Source: Actinomycetota bacterium
Lineage (GTDB): Bacteria > Actinomycetota > Actinomycetes > Actinomycetales > Microbacteriaceae
DNA length: 12,508 bases
Assembly: GCA_009704155.1 (NCBI GenBank)
Contig: WLES01000010.1
Location: 1 to 12,508, forward strand
Direction of reading: 5' to 3'
In this document: piece after piece, positions 8,164 to 12,508 of the stretch
Numbering within the stretch: position 1 is the first letter of the stretch
Layout of the letters: every line of letters begins with the position of its first letter
Program-made: the position numbers and the translations under genes
The notes under the pieces: model-generated
The model's database searches: none
Seen by the model: the letters and a program-made list of their open reading frames with translations, nothing else
What the model was told of the DNA's origin: nothing

Positions 8164-8513
8164 GTGCTTTGTCCTTGTGATTGAGCGAACACATCTGAAT
8201 CATTCGACTTGGACACATTATTGTCAATAAACTCCGCGATTGCATCCAGCGCCGCATCAGCACCAAAGCCACCACGGACAGTTCCGGGCAAAACGACCAC
8301 GGTGATTCCACGATTGGCGAGGTCGTTCACAACGAACTCAGTGGCAACGTGGTGCGAAAGGGCCACAACGTCTGCTGTTCCAGCGTTGACGACGTCGAGT
8401 GAATGTGGAGTGAAACTCCACCCTCGACCGTTGGCTAGGGAAAGTTCGGTGAGTCGTCGCGCGAGGAAAGTGCTCGAGGCACCGGCGCCACACACGATGG
8501 CGATAGAGAGCAT
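8160..8513 (-). CDS. Orphan PTS EIIB, lactose/cellobiose type
   Basis: The first gene of the operon encodes a 117-residue cytoplasmic protein resembling lactose/chitobiose-type EIIB domains. The N-terminal strand and phosphocysteine loop read SIAIVCGAGASSTFLARRL (3-21), with C8 as the predicted phosphorylation site, and LSHHVATEF and ITVVVLPG supply later strands. The C-terminal 20 residues are polar and probably disordered (Ser/Gln/Asp-rich). It is not the mannitol EIIB, which is encoded separately at 4772-5071 and has a different loop. No EIIC or EIIA of the lactose family is present in the window. The ATG follows an excellent GGAAGGAG at 5 bases' spacing. It might serve a permease encoded elsewhere, or act as a phospho-signalling partner for the divergent regulator; both are inference. 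Confidence 0.85.
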   Translation of the reverse strand: MLSIAIVCGAGASSTFLARRLTELSLANGRGWSFTPHSLDVVNAGTADVVALSHHVATEFVVNDLANRGITVVVLPGTVRGGFGADAALDAIAEFIDNNVSKSNDSDVFAQSQGQST

Positions 8514-8518
8514 CTTTA

Positions 8519-8526
8519 CTCCTTCC
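8519..8526 (-). promoter_or_regulatory. Ribosome-binding site of first operon gene
   Basis: GGAAGGAG on the minus strand, 5 bases before the ATG at 8513. It is a near-perfect Shine-Dalgarno and fixes the start of the orphan EIIB, and so the 5' end of the coding part of the pts-mtl operon. Confidence 0.8.
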
Positions 8527-8575
8527 GAACGGCACTACCCTCGCACGACATCGCCCCAACTACCTAGTTTTTTCG

Positions 8576-8582
8576 CATAATC
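8576..8582. promoter_or_regulatory. AT-rich island with overlapping -10-like hexamers for both divergent directions (tentative)
   Basis: CATAAT (8576-8581) on the plus strand matches the -10 consensus at five of six bases, and on the minus strand the same island reads GATTAT (8582-8577), four of six. It is the only strong AT-rich spot between the divergent regulator and the pts-mtl operon. No good -35 box is found at 16-18 bases on either strand, so if these are promoters they would be activator-dependent. On the plus strand, initiation would fall close to the palindrome at 8587-8602. Confidence 0.3.
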
Positions 8583-8586
8583 CTTT

Positions 8587-8602
8587 TTCCGCGCTCGCGG
8601 AA
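8587..8602. repeat. Perfect 16-bp palindrome, candidate operator or leader hairpin
   Basis: Two 7-base arms, TTCCGCG and CGCGGAA, are separated by CT. It lies in the divergent intergenic region, just downstream (plus sense) of the -10-like CATAAT and immediately before the ATG at 8607. As DNA it is a natural site for a dimeric regulator. As RNA from the plus strand it would form a GC-rich hairpin burying the GGAAG in front of that ATG. Which role applies cannot be told from the sequence. Confidence 0.45.
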
Positions 8603-8634
8603 GCAGATGTGCGAGAGCGCAAGACTCGGTACAG

Positions 8635-8651
8635 TGACACGTGTCATGACA
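8635..8651. repeat. Nested palindromes of TGACA half-sites at the regulator start codon
   Basis: TGACACGTGTCA (8635-8646) is a perfect 12-bp palindrome, and TGTCATGACA (8642-8651) is a perfect 10-bp palindrome overlapping it. The half-site TGACA therefore occurs three times in alternating orientation within 17 bases. The cluster ends on the ATG at 8646 that I take as the regulator's start. It could be a binding site for autoregulation or for a second regulator. Confidence 0.4.
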
Positions 8652-10553
8652 GACAAGCAAACTGGGCTTATTGAACTGCTCCGTGCCGACGACGACTGGG
8701 TCCCCGCAGCCGTCCTCGCGGAGAAGCTTGGGGTGTCAACTCGCAGTGTTCGCACGTATGTCACGTCCGTCAAGTCGGCGGCATCACCGTTTGACATTAT
8801 TGCGACGTCGAGTGCCGGCTATCGGCTCAATCGCGATTCTTACTTTGCCTACCGGGAGAGCGTTGAGGGAAGCGGGACATCGGCCCCCTCAACGCCGCGT
8901 GAACGCGTTCACTACATTTGTCAGCGACTCGCCGAAGTACCGTCCGGGATAAGTCTCGACACTCTCGCATCCGAACTACACGTGTCGAGTGCCACGATCG
9001 AAAATGATGTGCGGCGCCTGAGATCGATTGCCCTCGAGTGCGATGTGCAGCTTGACCGCATCGACAACGTTTTGATCTTTCGGGCAGACGAGTCACACGT
9101 TCGGCGTTTACTCTCGTCGCTCGTCCACGAAACCGCGGACGCCGGACTGCTGAGCCTCGACACGATTGCTGTTCGGTTTGACTTGGGTTCGCTCGTTGAG
9201 TTCAAGACCGACCTCATCGAACGGCTCGACTACCACCACTTCATCATCAACGAGTACGGAATCGATGCGGTTCTGCTGCACATGGCAATCGCAGTCGACC
9301 GGGTTCGACACGGTCAAACACTCCCGGATGATGGTCGTGAACTTGATGGCGACGCGCAGTTCGTCGGCGGAATCGTTCGCGATCTCGTGAAGCGCCACTT
9401 CGAAGTAGACCTGGGTGGGCGTGAGGAGGGATACCTTGCTCGTCAACTTGTTACTCGCATCATCACCCCCGGCACTGAGACAGGGTTGGCTGGACCGGAC
9501 CGACTCGACCGCGCGACAACGATGAAGGCGCTTGACCTCGTCTACGAGGAGTACCTCATTGAACTGCGAAACGACGACCTCATCGATCGTCTCGCCCTTC
9601 ACATTGGCCATCTCGTCACCCGCGCACGCTACGACTCCCCCTCTCGCAACCCGCTCCAAAAATCCATCAAGTCGTCATACCCGTTGGTGTGGGATATTGC
9701 GGTGTTTATTGCATCCACAATCCAACGCGAACGAGAAATTGTGATTGGTGAGGATGAAATCTCCTACATCGCACTCCACATCGGTAGCCATCTCGAACGC
9801 CAGGCGCAGTCGAAAAACAGAGCAACCGCGACCATTGTGAGTCCGTCCTATTACGACGTGCACATTGTCATGCGCGAATCGGTTGAAAAAATGTTGGGTG
9901 GCGAAGTCTCAATCGAGTCGGTCATTACCCGCACCGATGTTCGCCCGAGTGACATCACCACGGAAATTGTCATCACCACCATCCCGCTCCCCTTCGAAAT
10001 GGATGCGGTCGTCCTTGTTCAGCCTTTCCTCACGGAAAGTGACATTGACGCAGTTCGGCGAGCGGCATCGAGAGCTCGTCGGATTCGACGTCGCAGCGCT
10101 ATTCGCGAACAACTCTTGAAATACTTCAGACCTGAGACGTTCTTCCGAAACTTGAACCACACCAACCCAGAGGACATGATTCGCGGTCTGGGGGCTTCGC
10201 TGCTGTCGCTCGGAATCATTGACGAAACCTACATCGACAGCGCAATCGAGCGCGAGAGAATGTCGTCCACCGTGTTTGTCGATGGCTTAGCCGTGCCTCA
10301 CGCAATGTCTCTGACCGCTGAACGACCAACGATTGCCATCTCGGTAAATGATCGGGCGACGCTGTGGGGCGAACAACAGGTAAACGTCGTCGCGTTCATC
10401 GCCTTCGCGGCCAGTGGGCGCGACGAGTTTCAAGCGGTCTTTGAGCAAATAGTTGACGTGTTCTCCGACAGAGGGCACCTCAATGACGTCATCAAGAATT
10501 CAAACGACTTCGACCAGTTCATTGAAACACTGGTTCGAATCATCGAATCGTGA
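8646..10553 (+). CDS. mtlR: PRD-domain transcriptional regulator of mannitol PTS (MtlR/LicR class)
   Basis: The protein is a PTS-controlled activator with the layout HTH, HTH, PRD1, PRD2, EIIB-like, EIIA-like. From the ATG at 8646 it has 635 residues. The first winged helix (about 1-62) has LAEKLGVSTRSVRTYV; the second (about 88-145) has LASELHVSSATIENDVRRL. PRD1 (about 170-280) has H212 in LLHMAI, but Q267 where a second histidine is usual. PRD2 (about 285-390) keeps H319 and H378. The EIIB-like domain (about 393-480) has Ser399 in place of the phosphocysteine. The EIIA-like domain (about 495-635) has H552 in GLAVPHAM. It is divergent from the pts-mtl operon, its probable target. The frame is open from ATG 8607 (648 residues, with GGAAG before it); I prefer 8646 because family members begin directly with the HTH. 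A TACAGT at 8630-8635 could serve a nearly leaderless message. Confidence 0.9.
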   Translation: MTDKQTGLIELLRADDDWVPAAVLAEKLGVSTRSVRTYVTSVKSAASPFDIIATSSAGYRLNRDSYFAYRESVEGSGTSAPSTPRERVHYICQRLAEVPSGISLDTLASELHVSSATIENDVRRLRSIALECDVQLDRIDNVLIFRADESHVRRLLSSLVHETADAGLLSLDTIAVRFDLGSLVEFKTDLIERLDYHHFIINEYGIDAVLLHMAIAVDRVRHGQTLPDDGRELDGDAQFVGGIVRDLVKRHFEVDLGGREEGYLARQLVTRIITPGTETGLAGPDRLDRATTMKALDLVYEEYLIELRNDDLIDRLALHIGHLVTRARYDSPSRNPLQKSIKSSYPLVWDIAVFIASTIQREREIVIGEDEISYIALHIGSHLERQAQSKNRATATIVSPSYYDVHIVMRESVEKMLGGEVSIESVITRTDVRPSDITTEIVITTIPLPFEMDAVVLVQPFLTESDIDAVRRAASRARRIRRRSAIREQLLKYFRPETFFRNLNHTNPEDMIRGLGASLLSLGIIDETYIDSAIERERMSSTVFVDGLAVPHAMSLTAERPTIAISVNDRATLWGEQQVNVVAFIAFAASGRDEFQAVFEQIVDVFSDRGHLNDVIKNSNDFDQFIETLVRIIES

Positions 10554-10565
10554 ATGTGGTGATGT

Positions 10566-10590
10566 TAGAAACACACCATTCTTAGGTGTG
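10566..10590 (-). terminator. Weak terminator hairpin after tRNA-Val
   Basis: On the minus strand CACACC (10590-10585) pairs with GGTGTG (10577-10572) across a 7-base loop, followed by a T-rich TTTCT. The stem has four GC pairs and its first two bases are the last two bases of the tRNA. It sits in the convergent space between the regulator stop and the tRNA. No separate terminator with a T-run is visible on the plus strand for the regulator. Confidence 0.4.
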
Positions 10591-10662
10591 AGCCCGGAGA
10601 GACTCGAACTCCCGACATCCACGGTGTAAACGTGGCGCTCTAACCAACTGAGCTACAGGCCC
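10589..10662 (-). tRNA. tRNA-Val (anticodon UAC)
   Basis: The minus strand folds as a complete cloverleaf of 74 bases. The acceptor 5' arm GGGCCTG pairs with CGGGCTC (with two G-U pairs), and the discriminator is A. The D arm is GCTC/GAGC. The anticodon stem CCACG/CGTGG carries the loop TTTACAC, so the anticodon is TAC, reading GUA and probably other valine codons. The T arm GGGAG/CTCTC holds the loop TTCGAGT. The CCA end is not encoded (ACAC follows), so it is added after transcription. Confidence 0.96.
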
Positions 10663-10671
10663 TTCTCTGAC

Positions 10672-10700
10672 ATATTAGCCAACATCGGTGTGAGCCTCAA
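10672..10700 (-). promoter_or_regulatory. Promoter of tRNA-Val
   Basis: On the minus strand a -35 box TTGAGG (10700-10695) and a -10 box TAATAT (10677-10672) are separated by exactly 17 bases. The -10 ends 9 bases before the first base of the tRNA. Spacing and sequence fit a standard housekeeping sigma-factor promoter, and this is the clearest promoter in the window. Confidence 0.65.
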
Positions 10701-10781
10701 CGCACCATAGGATTATGAGGTGGCGCTTCAGATCCGAAGTTCCCCACACTTCCTCGCCACCACTGATTGGAAGACCTGAAC

Positions 10782-12508
10782 ATGGCTGTGAACGACCAGG
10801 ACCCGTACTCCTTTTCGAATATAGATTCCAACCCGGAGGAAACGGCCGAGTGGCGTGAGTCCCTCGATCAGGTGGTCGAGTCTCAGGGTCCTGATCGCGG
10901 TCGCGATGTCATGCTGTCGCTCTTGAAGCGATCGAAGGAACTGCACCTTGGCGTTCCAATGGTTCCGACGACGGATTACCTCAACACGATTGCGACGGAA
11001 AATGAGCCAGCGTTCCCCGGCGATGAGGAACTTGAACGGCAATATCGGTCCTGGATTCGCTGGAATTCCGCCGTCATGGTTCACCGCGCACAAGCGCCAG
11101 GAATTGGCGTTGGTGGACACATCGGTTCATACGCGTCAAGCGCCTCGCTTTACGAGGTTGGCCACAATTACTTCTTCCGCGGTCCAGATCACGCCGGTGG
11201 CGGTGACCAGATTTTTTACCAGGGTCACGCGGCTCCCGGAATGTACGCTCGTGCTTACCTTGAAGGTCGCTTAACCGAGGACCAGCTCGATGGGTTCCGC
11301 CAAGAGAAGTCTCACTTTGCTGGTGGACTCTCCTCTTATCCCCACCCTCGACTCATGCCCGACTTCTGGCAGTTCCCAACAGTGTCGATGGGTCTCGGTC
11401 CAATCAATGCGATCTATCAAGCGCAGTTCAACAAGTACGTCACGAACCGCGGAATCAAAGACGCTTCAGACCAGCATGTCTGGGCGTTCCTTGGCGATGG
11501 TGAGATGGATGAGGTTGAATCGCGCGGCGCTCTGCAGCTCGCAGCAAACGATCGCCTCGACAACCTCACGTTTGTCATTAACTGCAATTTGCAACGACTC
11601 GATGGCCCGGTTCGCGGTAACGGAAAAATCATTCAGGAGCTGGAGTCGTTTTTCCGCGGTGCCGGTTGGCATGTCATCAAGGTTGTGTGGGGCCGCGAAT
11701 GGGACGAACTGCTGAGCCAAGATCACGACGGTGCGCTCCGCGATTTGATGAACGACACCCCCGACGGTGACTTCCAGACGTATAAGGCCGAATCGGGTGC
11801 TTACATCCGTGAGAACTTCTTCGGACGTGACCCGCGCACCGCTGCGATGGTCGCTGATTGGTCTGACGAAAAGATTTGGGCGCTCAAACGCGGCGGTCAC
11901 GACTACCGCAAGCTCTATGCGGCGTATGCGGAAGCGATGGCGCACAAGGGCCAGCCGACGGTAGTTCTTGCGAAAACCGTGAAGGGATACGGTCTCGGAA
12001 AGACGTTTGAGGGCCGAAACGCCGTTCACCAGATGAAGAAACTGACGCTCGATGTCCTCAAGTCGTTCCGTGACGACTTGCGTATCCCCATTACCGATGA
12101 ACAGCTTGAGGCGAATCCGTATCGTCCCCCCTACTACCACCCCGGCGCGAACGACCCAGCAATTCAGTATCTGCTGAAACGTCGCGCTGAACGCGGAGGC
12201 GCTCTCCCTCAGCGTCGCACCGCGTTTACTCCCCTTCCCGCTATCGAAGACAAGCTCCTCGAGCAGGGCAGGAAAGGCAGCGGCAAGCAAGAGGCAGCGA
12301 CGACGATGGCTTTCGCTCGATTGTTCAAGGATCTGTTGCGTGATGAAAACTGGGGTGCGCGATTTGTCCCGATCATCCCCGACGAAGCCAGAACGTTCGG
12401 AATGGACTCGTACTTCCCCACGTCGAAGATTTACAACCCAGCCGGCCAGAACTACACGTCGGTTGACCGCGAACTTCTCTTGGCATACAAGGAGAGCGTC
12501 GCCGGACA
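10782..12508 (+). CDS. aceE: Pyruvate dehydrogenase E1 component, homodimeric type (3' end outside window)
   Basis: AceE is the thiamine-diphosphate E1 of the pyruvate dehydrogenase complex, which decarboxylates pyruvate and acetylates the lipoyl group of E2. The first 575 codons are present and the frame is open at the edge; full-length proteins have about 890-920 residues, so roughly 60 percent is here. Visible signatures are [21 protein letters not shown] (107-127) and [13 protein letters not shown] (146-158), with H113 and H148 as likely active-site histidines. The thiamine-diphosphate motif starts at GDGEMDE (238-244) and closes with [14 protein letters not shown] (267-280). [14 protein letters not shown] begins the second domain. 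The single-chain form is the one used by actinobacteria and proteobacteria. An in-frame TGA just upstream and GGAAG at 8 bases' spacing fix the ATG. No convincing promoter was found in 10663-10781; a weak TAGGAT at 10708-10713 is the best -10 candidate. Confidence 0.97.
   Translation, partial: MAVNDQDPYSFSNIDSNPEETAEWRESLDQVVESQGPDRGRDVMLSLLKRSKELHLGVPMVPTTDYLNTIATENEPAFPGDEELERQYRSWIRWNSAVMVHRAQAPGIGVGGHIGSYASSASLYEVGHNYFFRGPDHAGGGDQIFYQGHAAPGMYARAYLEGRLTEDQLDGFRQEKSHFAGGLSSYPHPRLMPDFWQFPTVSMGLGPINAIYQAQFNKYVTNRGIKDASDQHVWAFLGDGEMDEVESRGALQLAANDRLDNLTFVINCNLQRLDGPVRGNGKIIQELESFFRGAGWHVIKVVWGREWDELLSQDHDGALRDLMNDTPDGDFQTYKAESGAYIRENFFGRDPRTAAMVADWSDEKIWALKRGGHDYRKLYAAYAEAMAHKGQPTVVLAKTVKGYGLGKTFEGRNAVHQMKKLTLDVLKSFRDDLRIPITDEQLEANPYRPPYYHPGANDPAIQYLLKRRAERGGALPQRRTAFTPLPAIEDKLLEQGRKGSGKQEAATTMAFARLFKDLLRDENWGARFVPIIPDEARTFGMDSYFPTSKIYNPAGQNYTSVDRELLLAYKESVAG

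Noticed and set aside
9108..9659. 183-codon minus-strand open frame
   Set aside because: It lies antisense within the PRD1/PRD2 coding region of the regulator, with no independent start signal or domain.
10572..10590. Hairpin considered as terminator of the plus-strand regulator
   Set aside because: On the plus strand no T-run follows the stem; the T-rich stretch follows only on the minus strand, so it was assigned to the tRNA.
11466..12290. 274-codon minus-strand open frame
   Set aside because: It is antisense to aceE, whose thiamine-diphosphate motifs run straight through it; no domain is recognisable in the antisense product.

Overview
The window looks like a piece of an actinobacterial chromosome, most likely a Microbacteriaceae-type organism with moderate GC. 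The grounds are the single-chain homodimeric pyruvate dehydrogenase E1 (AceE), frequent GTG and TTG starts, tight ATGA gene junctions, and the sequence style of the HPr, EI and MtlD proteins. This placement is inference; no 16S or other marker gene is present.

Layout. From 1 to 8513 everything reads on the minus strand as one densely packed run of ten genes. In order of transcription they are: an orphan lactose/cellobiose-type PTS EIIB, HPr (ptsH), Enzyme I (ptsI), mannitol EIIC, mannitol EIIB, mannitol EIIA (mtlF), mannitol-1-phosphate dehydrogenase (mtlD), an EamA-type transporter, a large membrane protein with a long acidic N-terminal region, and the start of a Nif3-like metal-binding protein that leaves the window at base 1. 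Four junctions are 4-base stop/start overlaps and the other gaps are at most 36 bases, so the block is probably one transcript, at least down to mtlD. Facing away from it on the plus strand is a PRD-domain regulator of the MtlR/LicR/BglG class (8646-10553). The region between the two divergent starts (8514-8645) holds two perfect palindromes. After the regulator come a tRNA-Val(UAC) on the minus strand, with a recognisable promoter and a weak terminator hairpin, and the first 575 codons of aceE on the plus strand.

How it works together. EI takes phosphate from PEP and passes it to HPr, then to EIIA-Mtl and EIIB-Mtl. EIIC-Mtl imports mannitol, which is phosphorylated to mannitol-1-phosphate, and MtlD oxidises this to fructose-6-phosphate for glycolysis. 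AceE at the far end feeds pyruvate into acetyl-CoA but is a separate transcription unit. The unusual points are that the general PTS proteins sit inside a single-sugar operon, that an extra EIIB without an EIIC leads it, and that the divergent regulator has an EIIB-like domain in which the phosphorylatable cysteine is replaced by serine. Together these suggest a self-contained sugar uptake and signalling module with a modified regulatory relay. I saw no insertion sequence, CRISPR array or phage gene.
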